Part shown: positions 49,586 to 58,441 of the stretch, in pieces | Numbering within the stretch: position 1 is the first letter of the stretch | Layout: each line of letters begins with the position of its first letter | NCBI RefSeq assembly: GCF_002939475.1 | Contig: NZ_PKFQ01000001.1 | Span: 186,001-250,000 of the forward strand | Length of the DNA stretch: 64,000 bases | Direction of reading: 5' to 3' | Source: Streptomyces cinnamoneus | GTDB lineage: Bacteria > Actinomycetota > Actinomycetes > Streptomycetales > Streptomycetaceae | Notes under the pieces: model-generated | What the model was told of the DNA's origin: nothing | Seen by the model: the letters and a program-made list of their open reading frames with translations, nothing else | Database searches by the model: none | Program-made: the position numbers and the translations under genes

Positions 49586-50890
49586 TCAGACACCGACGGT
49601 GCCCTGTGACGACGTACGGCCGGCGGCACGGTGTTCGGTCAGCCACACCGTCACCAGGGCGGCGGAGATCGTGCCGCCCAGGGCGCACACCCCGTGCCAC
49701 GCCGCCGCGTTCCAGACGGCGGACGTGAGGGCCGATCCCACGGCGCCGCCGACGAAGTAGGAGGTCATGTAGGCGGAGTTGAGGCGGTTGCGGGCTTCGG
49801 GACGGAGCGCGTAGACGAGGTTCTGGCTGCTGATGTGCACGCCCTGGACGGCGGCGTCGAGCACGACGACGCCCGCGAGCAGCGCGGTGAGGGCCAAGGC
49901 GCCGCCCGGGCCGCCGAGTCCGAGAAGCGCCCAGGACGCGAGCAGCAGACATGCCGCGATGCCGGTGACCCGGTGGGCCAGCCCCCGGTCGACGAGTCGC
50001 CCGGCCACGGAGGCGGAGAGGGAGCCCGCGGCGCCGAGCAGGCCCAGCATTCCGATCGCGGACTCGGACCAGCCATAGGCGGGGCCGGACAGCAGGAAGG
50101 TGAGCGCCGTCCACAGCACGCTGAACGCGGCGAAGGACAGGGCGCCCAGGGTGGCCTTGCGGCGCAGCACCGGCTCGTGGGCGAAGAGCGCCATGGTCGA
50201 GCCCAGCAGCTTCGGGTACGTCAGCCCGGCGCGGGTGCGCAGGCGGGGCAGGGCGAGCCGCAGCAGGAGCGCCATGACGGCCATGAGCGCGGCGTTGACC
50301 CAGTAGGCGGTGCGCCAGCCGCCGAGGTCCGAGAGGAGTCCCGCGGCGGTGCGGGCCAGCAGGATGCCCAGCAGCAGGCCCGCCATCACCGTGCCGACCG
50401 TGCGACCGCGCTTCTCCGGCGCGGCGAGGGTGGCCGCGTACGGGACGACGACCTGGGCGGCGACGGACGTGAGGCCGGTGAGGGCGGTGCCGATCAGCAG
50501 ACCGGCGGCGTTGACCGCGCTCGCCGTCACGGCGAGGAAGACGGCGGTCGCGGCACACAGGACGACCGCCAGCCGGCGGCGCTCCAGGAGGTCCCCGAGG
50601 GGGACGAGGAGTATGAGCCCGAGCGCGTACCCGACCTGGGCGACGGTGACCACCAGCGCCGACACGGCGGAGCTCATGTGCAGGTCCCGGCCGATGACGT
50701 CCAGCAACGGCTGCGCGAAGTAGTTGCCCGCGACGGAGAGACCGCAGGCCACGGCCATCAGCAGGAGGGTTCCGCGGCCCAGCCCTCCCCCCGGTCCCGC
50801 TTGGGTGGGTTCCGCGTTCTCGCCTGGGTTCTCACGTGTGTTCTCGCCCGTGTTCTCGGGCGCGAGTGACGTGTGAGGTGCGTGTGACAT
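49586..50890 (-). CDS. MFS transporter (drug/sugar efflux type)
   Basis: 434 residues from the ATG at 50890 (51 bases upstream an in-frame ATG at 50941 adds 17 residues; neither start has a strong ribosome site). A hydrophilic N-terminus with repeated EN(T/P)GEN is followed by 12 membrane segments: GNYFAQPLLDVIGRDLHMSS, VPLGDLLERRRLAVVL (motif A) and GVVVLDAAVQGVHISSQNLVYALRP in the second half. This is the family of proton-driven exporters found beside LysR regulators. It is divergent from a LysR gene with an 81-bp gap, so it is probably its target. Confidence 0.88.
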   Translation of the reverse strand: MSHAPHTSLAPENTGENTRENPGENAEPTQAGPGGGLGRGTLLLMAVACGLSVAGNYFAQPLLDVIGRDLHMSSAVSALVVTVAQVGYALGLILLVPLGDLLERRRLAVVLCAATAVFLAVTASAVNAAGLLIGTALTGLTSVAAQVVVPYAATLAAPEKRGRTVGTVMAGLLLGILLARTAAGLLSDLGGWRTAYWVNAALMAVMALLLRLALPRLRTRAGLTYPKLLGSTMALFAHEPVLRRKATLGALSFAAFSVLWTALTFLLSGPAYGWSESAIGMLGLLGAAGSLSASVAGRLVDRGLAHRVTGIAACLLLASWALLGLGGPGGALALTALLAGVVVLDAAVQGVHISSQNLVYALRPEARNRLNSAYMTSYFVGGAVGSALTSAVWNAAAWHGVCALGGTISAALVTVWLTEHRAAGRTSSQGTVGV

Positions 50891-50939
50891 GCAGGGAGTG
50901 TCGCCCGGGGCAGATCCATGAGTCCAATACATAATTTTC

Positions 50940-50972
50940 ATCTCATCGATCGCGGATTACGGTTGATGAGAT
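50940..50972. promoter_or_regulatory. Inverted repeat in LysR/MFS divergent region
   Basis: Perfect arms ATCTCATC (50940-50947) and GATGAGAT (50965-50972) with a 17-base centre; the second arm overlaps the LysR start codon. This fits an autoregulatory LysR site. CATAAT at 50930-50935 could be the LysR -10 element. Confidence 0.55.
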
Positions 50973-51855
50973 GGAGCTCCAGCAGATGCGCTACGTCGTC
51001 GCCGTCGCCGAGACCGGCGGCTTCACCCGCGCCGCCGAGCGTTGCCACGTCGTCCAGTCCGCACTCAGCCACCAGATCGCCCGCCTGGAGAAGGAGCTCG
51101 GGGCGCGCTTGTTCGACCGTACGAGCCGCAGTGTGCGGCTCACGGCGGCGGGCGCGGCGTTCGTGCCGGTCGCGCGGCAGGCGCTGGAGGCGGCCGACCG
51201 GGCACGCGCCGAGGTCGACGCGGTGACGGGCGAAGTCCGGGGCCGGCTGGCGATCGGCGCCATCTCCACCGTCGCCGCGGTGGACCTCGCCCACGAACTG
51301 GGGCTCTTCCGCGGCCGCTACCCGAAGGTGCGCATCAGTCTGCGCATGGACATGAGCGAGGCGCTCATCGAGGGGGTGCGTCAGGGCACCCTCGACGTCG
51401 CCTTCATCGGCCTGGTCCCCGGCACGCGCCCGCGCGGCCTGCACCACAAGGAGCTGGCCCACGACGAGCTGGTCGCCGTGGTGGCGCCGGAGCACCCGCT
51501 CGCCGGGCGCCGGCGCACGGACCTGCAACGACTGGCGGGTGAGTCGTTCGTCGACTTCCCCAAGGGATCGGCGGCGCGACAGCAGCGCGCCGCGGCGTTC
51601 GAGGCGGCCGGCCTGGTGACGGACTCGCCCTTCGAGGTGACCGACGTCGAGTCCCTGGTGAAGCTCGTGCGCGCGAACCTCGGCGTCGGCATGGTCCCCA
51701 AGGCCATCGCCACGACACTGCACGGCGTGCACGCCCTGCGGGTGCGGGACGCGCCCTCCCGGGTGGAACTGCTGGTGTGGAGCACGCTCGGGCCCTCCCC
51801 GGCCGCGGCGGCGTTCCTCTCCCAACTCGGCGCCGGGGCGGAGCCGCACGCGTGA
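50971..51855 (+). CDS. LysR-family transcriptional regulator
   Basis: 294 residues. The N-terminal winged helix is MELQQMRYVVAVAETGGFTRAA, ERCHVVQSALSHQIARLEKELGARLFDR. The effector domain has RGRLAIGAISTVAAVDLAHE, GTLDVAFIGLVPGTRPRGL and VTDVESLVKLVRANLGVGMV. The HVVQSALSHQI recognition helix is common in regulators of MFS exporters. Divergent from the MFS gene, which it most likely controls in response to the exported compound. Confidence 0.93.
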   Translation: MELQQMRYVVAVAETGGFTRAAERCHVVQSALSHQIARLEKELGARLFDRTSRSVRLTAAGAAFVPVARQALEAADRARAEVDAVTGEVRGRLAIGAISTVAAVDLAHELGLFRGRYPKVRISLRMDMSEALIEGVRQGTLDVAFIGLVPGTRPRGLHHKELAHDELVAVVAPEHPLAGRRRTDLQRLAGESFVDFPKGSAARQQRAAAFEAAGLVTDSPFEVTDVESLVKLVRANLGVGMVPKAIATTLHGVHALRVRDAPSRVELLVWSTLGPSPAAAAFLSQLGAGAEPHA

Positions 51856-51939
51856 CGGGCGCACCGGAACGGTGCGCCCTGCGGGAGCGCCTCCCTCACC
51901 ACGGCTGCGGTGCCCGGAGGTGCCCCGGGCGCGCCGGGG

Positions 51940-52965
51940 TCACACCGCCACCGCCTCCTCCATCTCCTCCTCCGCCTCGGCAGCCGCGACCTGCGCCTTC
52001 GTCCCGCGCCGCTCGACGGCCCAGGCCAGGGCGACGACGGCCGCGCCGATGACGAGCCACACCGCGAGGGTCAGGACGTGGCCGCCCAGGCCGGTGCGGT
52101 CGAAGTAGACGAGGCTGCGGGCGCCCTCGACGAAGGCGGCGCCGTTCCAGACGTCGTGCAGCGTGGCGAAGAGGCCGTTCTGCAGTTCGGGGCGGAAGAC
52201 GCCGCCGGAGCTGGTGAAGTTCAGCATGACGAACAGCACCATCACGCCGAGCGTGGTCCACCGCTTGAGGAACGTGTGCAGTCCGGTTCCGGTCAGCAGC
52301 ACACCGGCCGAGTAGAGCCAGCCCAGTGCCCACAGTCCGGCCAGGTCGTGGTCGACGAGGTGGAAGACAGGACCGGCGAGGGCGGCGCCGACGACGCTGA
52401 CCACGAGCGAGGTGCCCGCGGCGAGCAGGGCCCTTGTCCGCAGGGGCAGGACGCCTCCGGCGCCGCCGATGACGGCGACCGAGGCGTACGAGCCGATGCT
52501 GAGGGCGACCAGCAGGAAGAAGAGGCCCTGCCCGGTCGGGTCGTGCCGGGACGGCGGGACGACGTCGGTGACCTTCAGCGGCGCGTGCTGGTGCGCGGCG
52601 ACCGGCGTGAAGACCTTCTGGACCACGGCGGCGGTGGTGTCGGAGCCGGCCGTGGCGACGAGCAGCTCGGGGGTGCGCTCGTCGGGCACGTACGCGCCGA
52701 AGACGTCCCGGTGGCGCAGCTGCTCCTCCGCCTCGGCGCGGGTGGCGACGGTGCGGACGTCGAGCTCGTCCCCCGCCCGGTCGGCCAGGGTGCGGGTGAG
52801 GGCGTGGGCCTGGGGGCCCGAGCCGACGACGGCGACGGGCAGGTCGTGGGGGTGGGGTTCGGCGAAGGCGCCGAGGTAGGCCAGGCCCATGCCGACGCAC
52901 ATCAGCAGGGGGGTGAGCAGGTGGGTCAGGACGTGGCGCAGGGCGCCGCCGGTGGGGGACTTCAT
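51940..52965 (-). CDS. ABC-2/DUF3533-like multi-pass membrane protein
   Basis: 341 residues. One membrane helix near the N-terminus (HLLTPLLMCVGMGLAYLGAF) is followed by a large extracytoplasmic domain (residues about 45-165, e.g. LPVAVVGSGPQAHALTRTLA), then about five helices (GLFFLLVALSIGSYASVAVI onward) and an acidic tail EAEEEMEEAVAV. This layout is that of YhgE/Pip- and ABC-2-permease-like proteins. It may act without its own ATPase; such proteins are linked to export or phage-receptor functions elsewhere. ATG at 52965 follows AGAGGATC. Divergent from a MarR gene with operator palindromes between them. Confidence 0.85.
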   Translation of the reverse strand: MKSPTGGALRHVLTHLLTPLLMCVGMGLAYLGAFAEPHPHDLPVAVVGSGPQAHALTRTLADRAGDELDVRTVATRAEAEEQLRHRDVFGAYVPDERTPELLVATAGSDTTAAVVQKVFTPVAAHQHAPLKVTDVVPPSRHDPTGQGLFFLLVALSIGSYASVAVIGGAGGVLPLRTRALLAAGTSLVVSVVGAALAGPVFHLVDHDLAGLWALGWLYSAGVLLTGTGLHTFLKRWTTLGVMVLFVMLNFTSSGGVFRPELQNGLFATLHDVWNGAAFVEGARSLVYFDRTGLGGHVLTLAVWLVIGAAVVALAWAVERRGTKAQVAAAEAEEEMEEAVAV

Positions 52966-53008
52966 GGGCGATCCTCTGCTCCCGCACATCGGGAGGTGGT
53001 TGGCTTTT

Positions 53009-53040
53009 ACAACTACTTCATTTAAGTTGTACTATACAAC
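53009..53040. promoter_or_regulatory. MarR-type operator palindromes
   Basis: Two overlapping palindromes in an AT-rich stretch: ACAACT...AGTTGT (53009-53030) and GTTGTA-CTA-TACAAC (53026-53040, perfect). They lie between the membrane protein and the MarR gene and share TTGTA/TACAA, the typical MarR core. Confidence 0.8.
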
Positions 53041-53063
53041 CAAGCTGGGAAAGGAAGCCACTG

Positions 53064-53486
53064 GTGCCCGATCGCGACGAATCCCTGGAGATCATCCAGC
53101 GCGAGCTCACGGCCTTCGCCCGCCGGGCGCGGGCGGCCGCCGCCCGGCTGCACCCGGAGCTCTCCCTGGTGTCCTACGCCCTGCTGGCACACCTGGAGGA
53201 CAGCGACGGATGCCGGCCCTCCGCCCTCGCGGAGCAGTTCCTGCTGAACAAGTCGACGATCAGCCGCCAGGTCACCACCCTCGAGGAACTGGGCCTGGTC
53301 GAGCGCCGCACCGACCCCGGCGACCAGCGCGCGCACATCCTGCACCTGACCGCCGGCGGCCGCGCCGCCCTCGGCCAGGTCAGCGACCACCGGCGCGCCG
53401 CCTTCCAGGAGCGGCTGGCCGACTGGACCGCGGAGGACCTGGCGCGCTTCGCCGGCTATCTGCTGCGCTACAACGACCGGGCGTGA
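53064..53486 (+). CDS. MarR-family transcriptional regulator
   Basis: 140 residues. The winged helix reads SYALLAHLEDSDGCRPSALA, EQFLLNKSTISRQVTTLEEL and the wing RRTDPGDQRAHILHLTAGGR. Flanking helices give dimerisation. GTG 53064 follows AAAGGAAG at 7 bases. The divergent membrane protein and the two palindromes in the 98-bp gap make it a probable repressor of that gene and of itself. Confidence 0.93.
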   Translation: MPDRDESLEIIQRELTAFARRARAAAARLHPELSLVSYALLAHLEDSDGCRPSALAEQFLLNKSTISRQVTTLEELGLVERRTDPGDQRAHILHLTAGGRAALGQVSDHRRAAFQERLADWTAEDLARFAGYLLRYNDRA

Positions 53487-53675
53487 CGCCTCACCGCCGG
53501 CCGGGTCCGACGGGCGACGGCCCGTCGGACACCGGCCCGCTCGGAGCCCCTCATGCCGCGCACACGCCAGAGGCCGCGTTCGGTCGCACGCGCACCGGCG
53601 TGCGCTCCCACCGGTACCGCCCGACCCTGGAACGGGGGCCTGCCGAGCGGACCGACCTGGAAGGCGGACAGCGCC

Positions 53676-54398
53676 ATGAAGACACCCCCGATCGTTTCAC
53701 CGCAGGAGTGGGAGGCCGCGCGCGAGCGGCTGCTGGGCGAGGAGAAGGAGCTGACCCGCGCCCGTGACGCGCTGGCCGCCAAGCGTCGGCGGATGCCCTG
53801 GACGGCGGTGGACAAGGAGTACGCGTTCGAGGGGCCCGAGGGCGGGGCGAGTCTGCTGGACCTGTTCGGAGGACACCGCCAGCTGATCGTCTACCGTGCC
53901 TTCTTCGAGCCCGGCGTGTTCGGGTGGCCCGACCACGCCTGCCGCGGCTGCTCCATGGTGGCCGACCACGTCGGCCACCTCGCCCACCTCCGGGCACGCG
54001 ACACCACTCTCGTCTTCGCCTCCCGCGCGCCGCAACCGGACATCGAGCGCGTGAAGGCGCGGATGGGCTGGACGATGCCCTGGTACACGATGACCGACGG
54101 CTTCGACGCCGACTTCGGTGTGGACGAGTGGCACGGCACCAACGCGTTCATCCGCGACGGCGACAAGGTGTTCCGCACCTACTTCGTCAACGCCCGCGGC
54201 GACGAGGCGCTGGGAAACACCTGGAGCTACCTCGACATGACCGCACTCGGACGGCAGGAGACGTGGGAGGACTCCCCCGAGGGCTACCCCCAGACCCCGC
54301 CGTACGAATGGTGGAACTGGCATGACGCGTACGGCGACGCCGAACCCGCGCCGGAGTGGACGGCCCAGACCCGACGGGGTCCCCGGGGCCAGCGGTGA
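53676..54398 (+). CDS. DUF899 family (thioredoxin-fold) protein
   Basis: 240 residues. Characteristic blocks: VSPQEWEAARERLLGEEKEL, TRARDALAAKRRRMPW, SLLDLFGGHRQLIVYRAFFE, CRGCSMVADHVGHLAHL and DAYG near the end. DUF899 proteins have a thioredoxin-like fold; the CRGC pair (residues about 90-93) may be redox-active. The exact reaction is not known. ATG at 53676 follows GGAAGGCGG. Its 3' end faces a gene remnant. Confidence 0.85.
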   Translation: MKTPPIVSPQEWEAARERLLGEEKELTRARDALAAKRRRMPWTAVDKEYAFEGPEGGASLLDLFGGHRQLIVYRAFFEPGVFGWPDHACRGCSMVADHVGHLAHLRARDTTLVFASRAPQPDIERVKARMGWTMPWYTMTDGFDADFGVDEWHGTNAFIRDGDKVFRTYFVNARGDEALGNTWSYLDMTALGRQETWEDSPEGYPQTPPYEWWNWHDAYGDAEPAPEWTAQTRRGPRGQR

Positions 54399-54432
54399 CG
54401 GACAGGACTTCGGCGGGCGACGGTCGGGGGCG

Positions 54433-54621
54433 TCAGCGCTCCTCCAGCACCGCCCGGATCACGTGCCGGGCGTTGTGGGCCATGGCCGGGTTGGTCTTCC
54501 GGTAGGACGGCAGCGCGAACAGCGCCTGGGAGAGCGGCGCCCCCGGCCGCGGCTCCAGGTCGCCGCCGAGCGCCTCGCGGAAGGCCTCCCTCCCCTCGGC
54601 CGGCTCGCCGGCCCCGCACGT
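54433..54621 (-). pseudogene. C-terminal remnant of an unidentified gene
   Basis: The frame immediately after the TGA of the ABC-2 permease stays open for 62 codons with no start codon at its beginning: it reads EPAEGREAFREALGG, LSQALFALPSYRKTNPAMAH and ends VIRAVLEER. Base use at the third position is coding-like and the sequence looks like the tail of a cytoplasmic enzyme or regulator. It has no ribosome site or usable start, so it is most likely the surviving 3' end of a deleted gene. An artefact of permease readthrough is possible. Confidence 0.5.
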
Positions 54622-55446
54622 TCACACGTCGCGGCGCCTCACGGCGAGCACGGCGAGCGCGACCGCGATCAGCGGCCAGAGGGCGAACACGGTCCAGGAG
54701 CCGGAGACCGTGGCGCTGTAGCCCAGGGATCCGGGATCCGGCTCCCAGTTCTGGACCAGGCGCCTCCAGGCGGCCGCCACCATGGCGTGTTTGACGTCCG
54801 CCGACCAGCAGTTGCTCTCCGAGAACATGGTGGGCAGCATCAGCTGGGCGAAGACGCTGACGACCATGGTGGCGGCGGCGTGCCGGAGCAGAACGCCGAG
54901 GCCCAGACCGACCAGTGCGCTGACCGGGGCCAGCAACGCGGTGGCCGCCAGCGCCCGGAACACGCCGGGGTGCGTGAGCGGAACGGCGGCGTGCCGCCCG
55001 TGCAGGACGGCCTGGGAGACCAGGAACGAACCGGTGGAGACGACCGCGCCGACCGCGGTCCACAGCCCGGCGACGACGGCCGCCTTGGCCAGCACCAGGG
55101 AGCCGCGGGCGGGGACGGCCACGGTGGTGGTGCGGATCAGTCCACTGCTGTACTCGCTCACGACGGTGAGGGCGCCGGCGCTGCCGGCGACGAGCATCAA
55201 CGTCCAGGAGCCGGCCTGCGGGAAGGCGTCGTAGGGCAGGAAGTCGGCGGGTCCGGAGCGCGGGGCGTGGTCCGTCAGCGTGGCCACGGCGGCGGCCCCC
55301 ATGACGAACAGGACGGTGAGAGCGATCGTCCACGGGGTGGAGCGCAGGGACCGCATCTTGATCCACTCGGCGGAGAGCAGGTCGCGGAAACGAGCGGGCG
55401 GCCCGGCGACGGGGGTGGCCGGAGGGACGGAGGCGAGGGTGGTCAT
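54622..55446 (-). CDS. ABC-2 type transporter permease
   Basis: 274 residues with six membrane segments. LLSAEWIKMRSLRSTPWTIALT at the N-terminus and VVSEYSSGLIRTTTVAVPAR are typical of the ABC-2 permeases that pair with DrrA-like ATPases. It exports a hydrophobic compound or peptide, often with self-resistance functions. ATG 55446 overlaps the stop of the ATPase gene (ATGA). The stop codon is followed in frame by a 62-codon remnant. Confidence 0.93.
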   Translation of the reverse strand: MTTLASVPPATPVAGPPARFRDLLSAEWIKMRSLRSTPWTIALTVLFVMGAAAVATLTDHAPRSGPADFLPYDAFPQAGSWTLMLVAGSAGALTVVSEYSSGLIRTTTVAVPARGSLVLAKAAVVAGLWTAVGAVVSTGSFLVSQAVLHGRHAAVPLTHPGVFRALAATALLAPVSALVGLGLGVLLRHAAATMVVSVFAQLMLPTMFSESNCWSADVKHAMVAAAWRRLVQNWEPDPGSLGYSATVSGSWTVFALWPLIAVALAVLAVRRRDV

Positions 55447-56360
55447 CGGGGTCCTGCCAGATATTCGACGCTGTCGGCGGTCAGTTCCATGAAGGCCGCC
55501 TCCAGCGAGGCGGTGCGGGTGGTCAGCTCGTCCAGCCGGACGCCGTTCGCGAAGGCGAGCGCTCCGATCCGGTCCGCCGGGAGTCCCGTCACGGCGAGCT
55601 TCTCGGCGCCGGCCGAACCTTCCGGCTCGACCGAGGCGCCCGCCGCGGTCAGCACGGCTGCCAGTTCGGCGGCCTGCGGCGTCCCCACCACGACGCTGCT
55701 CCGGGTGCCACGGGCCGCGAAGTCCCGTACCGACTCGGCGGCGATGAGACGGCCCCGGCCGATCACGACCAGTTGGTCGGCGGTGTTCTCCATCTCCGAC
55801 ATCAGATGGCTGGAGAGGAAGACCGTGCGCCCCTCGGCGGCGAGGCGCCGGAACAGGCGGCGTACCCAGAGCACGCCCTCCGGATCCATGCCGTTGACCG
55901 GCTCGTCGAACATGAGCACGGGTGGGTCGCCGAGCAGGGCGGTGGCGATCCCCAGCCGCTGCTTCATGCCGAGGGAGAATCCGCCGATGCGGCGCTTCGC
56001 CACCTCGGCCAGCCCCACTTCCTGGAGCACCTCGTCCACCCGGCGGCGCGGGATGCCGTTGCTGCGGGCCAGGGCGGACAGGTGGGCCGCGGCGCTGCGA
56101 CCGCCGTGGACCTGTCCGGCGTCGAGGAGGGCACCGACGTGTCGCAGTCCGCGCGGGTGGTGGTGGAAGGGGACGCCGTTGACGGTGGCGGCGCCGGTGG
56201 TGGGCGCGTCCAGGCCGAGGATCATCCGCAACGTCGTGGATTTGCCGGCTCCGTTGGGGCCCAGGAATCCGGTGACCTGACCCGGCCGCACGGTGAAGGA
56301 GAGGTGGTCGACGGCCGTCTTGCCGCCGTAACGCTTGGTGAGTTCGCTGACTTCGATCAC
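55443..56360 (-). CDS. ABC transporter ATP-binding protein (DrrA-type)
   Basis: 305 residues. Walker A GPNGAGKSTTLRMILGLDAP, Q-loop in RHVGALLDAGQVH, signature FSLGMKQRLGIATALLG, Walker B VLMFDEPVNGMDPEGV, and H-loop FLSSHLMSEME. A C-terminal extension of about 80 residues is of the DUF4162 type found in drug-export ATPases. GTG 56360 was chosen as the first codon of the fold (VIEVSELTKRYG). Coupled to the permease; divergent from a two-component system on the right, so induction by that system is plausible. Confidence 0.94.
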   Translation of the reverse strand: MIEVSELTKRYGGKTAVDHLSFTVRPGQVTGFLGPNGAGKSTTLRMILGLDAPTTGAATVNGVPFHHHPRGLRHVGALLDAGQVHGGRSAAAHLSALARSNGIPRRRVDEVLQEVGLAEVAKRRIGGFSLGMKQRLGIATALLGDPPVLMFDEPVNGMDPEGVLWVRRLFRRLAAEGRTVFLSSHLMSEMENTADQLVVIGRGRLIAAESVRDFAARGTRSSVVVGTPQAAELAAVLTAAGASVEPEGSAGAEKLAVTGLPADRIGALAFANGVRLDELTTRTASLEAAFMELTADSVEYLAGPR

Positions 56361-56569
56361 GGCACCCACCCTGCCGGGAGGACCCTGGCCCGGGCATGGG
56401 GCCGTGGGCGGCAATCGCGCGGCCGGCCTTGGCCCGTGGGCGTACGTCCCCGGGCTGATGCCGCGCGGGCGGTGGCCGGTTAGTCTCGCGGCGTGAAACC
56501 AGAAACGATCATTGCTTTGCCCGTGCGCGTCGCGCGCCACGGCCTTGTTCCCACGAGGGAACGCCGCCG

Positions 56570-57745
56570 ATGACGAGCACGAAGGCCGTGGCCTGGGCGG
56601 GGGGTGCCGCCTACCTCCTCGTGGTGGGCCTGCTGGTGGGGGGCGCGACGCGGGCGTCGGGCACGGTTCACGGCGTCGGGGCACTGCTGGCCGTGAGCCT
56701 GCTCGCCGGCGTGGTGCGACGGATGCCGCTACTGGCCCTGGCCGTGGCACTCTTCGGGTCCACTGCCGTGGTGGTGGGCACACCGAGCTCCGCCCCCGAG
56801 AGCCCGGCAGCCTCGTACCAGGGCCAGTTCCTGTCGTATCTGGCGGTGGACCTCGTCCTGGGCTTCGTCGTCGCCACCTGCGCGCGGCGGGCTTCGACCG
56901 TCGCCGTCGCCGTGTCCTTCGTCGTACAGCTCCTGATGATCGGCGTCTTCGCACACGGGGACGACCTGAGCGTCACCGGCGTGATCGCCCTCTTGGCCAT
57001 GGCCGCGTCCTGCATGGCCGGTCTGCTCCGTCGCGAGCGCCGCGAGCACGCGGTGGCGCTGCGTTCGCAGGAGGTGGCCGAGGCCGTGACCGCCGAACGG
57101 CTGCGGATCGCACGGGAGCTGCACGACATGGTCGCGCACAGCATCGGCGTCATCGCCATCCAGGCCGGTGTGGGCAGCCGGGTCATCCAGACCCAGCCGG
57201 CGCAGGCCCGCGAAGCCCTGCGCACCATCGAGACCACCAGCAGAGAGACCCTGTCGGGCCTACGCCGCACGGTGGTCTCGCTCCGCCAGGCCGAACGCGG
57301 CGTGACCGCCTCGGAGCGGTCACCGCTCGCACCCGCGCCGGGGCTGGCGGACCTCGAACGGCTGGCGGCGGCGACCGCGGACGCGGGGGTACGCGTCGAC
57401 GTGCGCCGCAGTGGGGAACAGCGCCCGCTGCCCGCCGACATCGACCTGTCCGCCTACCGCATCGTGCAGGAGGCGCTGACCAACGTGGTCCGCCACGCCG
57501 GCACCGGGCGTTGCCGGGTGGCCGTCGACTACGGGGACGAGGAACTGTCCGTGGAGGTCGTCGACGACGGGCGTGGCGCCACCGGGAACGGCCCGGCCCA
57601 CGGCTTCGGCATCATCGGCATGCGCGAGCGGGTCGGCCTGCTGCACGGACACCTCAGCGCCGGGCCGCGCCCTGAAGGCGGCTTCCGGGTGGCGGCCCGG
57701 CTGCCACTGCCCGCACCCCTCGGAGTTCCGGTGGAGGCCCGATGA
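56570..57745 (+). CDS. Two-component sensor histidine kinase (NarL/HisKA_3 type)
   Basis: 391 residues. Four or five N-terminal membrane helices (to about residue 160) without a large sensor domain, then HisKA_3 with RIARELHDMVAHSIGVIAIQ where His185 is the phospho-acceptor, and an ATPase domain with IVQEALTNVVRHAG (N-box) and GFGIIGMRERV (G-box). This architecture is of intramembrane-sensing kinases, often for cell-envelope or peptide-antibiotic stress. Start ATG 56570 follows GAGGGAA. Stop overlaps the regulator start by ATGA. It faces the ABC-2 exporter genes divergently (about 210 bp between starts). Confidence 0.95.
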   Translation: MTSTKAVAWAGGAAYLLVVGLLVGGATRASGTVHGVGALLAVSLLAGVVRRMPLLALAVALFGSTAVVVGTPSSAPESPAASYQGQFLSYLAVDLVLGFVVATCARRASTVAVAVSFVVQLLMIGVFAHGDDLSVTGVIALLAMAASCMAGLLRRERREHAVALRSQEVAEAVTAERLRIARELHDMVAHSIGVIAIQAGVGSRVIQTQPAQAREALRTIETTSRETLSGLRRTVVSLRQAERGVTASERSPLAPAPGLADLERLAAATADAGVRVDVRRSGEQRPLPADIDLSAYRIVQEALTNVVRHAGTGRCRVAVDYGDEELSVEVVDDGRGATGNGPAHGFGIIGMRERVGLLHGHLSAGPRPEGGFRVAARLPLPAPLGVPVEAR

Positions 57746-58404
57746 CCGTCCGGATCCTGCTCGCCGACGACCAGCCGCTGGTGCGGTCCGGACTGCGCGT
57801 GATCATGGCCGACCACCCCGACCTGGAGGTCGTCGGTGAGGCCGCCACCGGCTCCGAAGCGGTCCGGCTCGTCGGCGACCTCGGCCCCGACGTGGTGGTG
57901 ATGGACATCCGGATGCCCGGCATGGACGGCATCGAGGCCACCCGCCTGATTACAGCCGGCCCGGCGACGACCCGCGTCCTCGTCCTGACGACCTTCGACG
58001 AGGACGACCACGTCTACGGCGCACTCCGCGCCGGCGCGAGCGGCTTCGTGGTCAAGGACATGGCGCTGGACGACATCCTCTCGGCGATCCGCGTGGTCGC
58101 CGCCGGCGACGCCCTGATCGCACCGAGTGTGACGCGCCGTCTGATCGCGGACTTCGTCGGGCGCCCGGACGCCGCCCCGGAGGGCGCCCCACGGCCGGTC
58201 GAGGGCATCACCGAGCGGGAACGGGAGGTACTGACCCTGGTCGGACGCGGCCGGTCGAACACCGAGATCGCGGAGGACCTCTTCATCACCGTGGCCACCG
58301 CCAAGTCGCACGTGTCACGGCTGCTCACCAAGCTGGGCGCCCGGGACCGGGTCCAGCTCGTGATCACCGCCTACGAGATGGGGCTCGTCACGGTGCCTCA
58401 CTGA
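57742..58404 (+). CDS. Response regulator, LuxR/NarL type
   Basis: 220 residues. Receiver domain: acidic pocket at residues 9-10 (ADD), phospho-acceptor Asp55 in VVVMDIRMPGMDG, Thr in LTTFDEDD and Lys in VVKDM. The C-terminal LuxR HTH has EGITEREREVLTLVGRGRSN, TEIAEDLFITVATAKSHVSR and LLTKLGARDRVQLV. The partner of the kinase upstream (ATGA overlap). The likely target is the divergent ABC-2 operon. Confidence 0.96.
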   Translation: MTVRILLADDQPLVRSGLRVIMADHPDLEVVGEAATGSEAVRLVGDLGPDVVVMDIRMPGMDGIEATRLITAGPATTRVLVLTTFDEDDHVYGALRAGASGFVVKDMALDDILSAIRVVAAGDALIAPSVTRRLIADFVGRPDAAPEGAPRPVEGITEREREVLTLVGRGRSNTEIAEDLFITVATAKSHVSRLLTKLGARDRVQLVITAYEMGLVTVPH

Positions 58405-58408
58405 CGGC

Positions 58409-58436
58409 GCCCCGGATCGGTCCCTTTCCCCGGGGC
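58409..58436. terminator. Bidirectional terminator
   Basis: GCCCCGG / CCGGGGC arms with a 14-base loop containing CCTTT, between the response regulator and the convergent ABC gene. Confidence 0.6.
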
Positions 58437-58441
58437 CCCTT

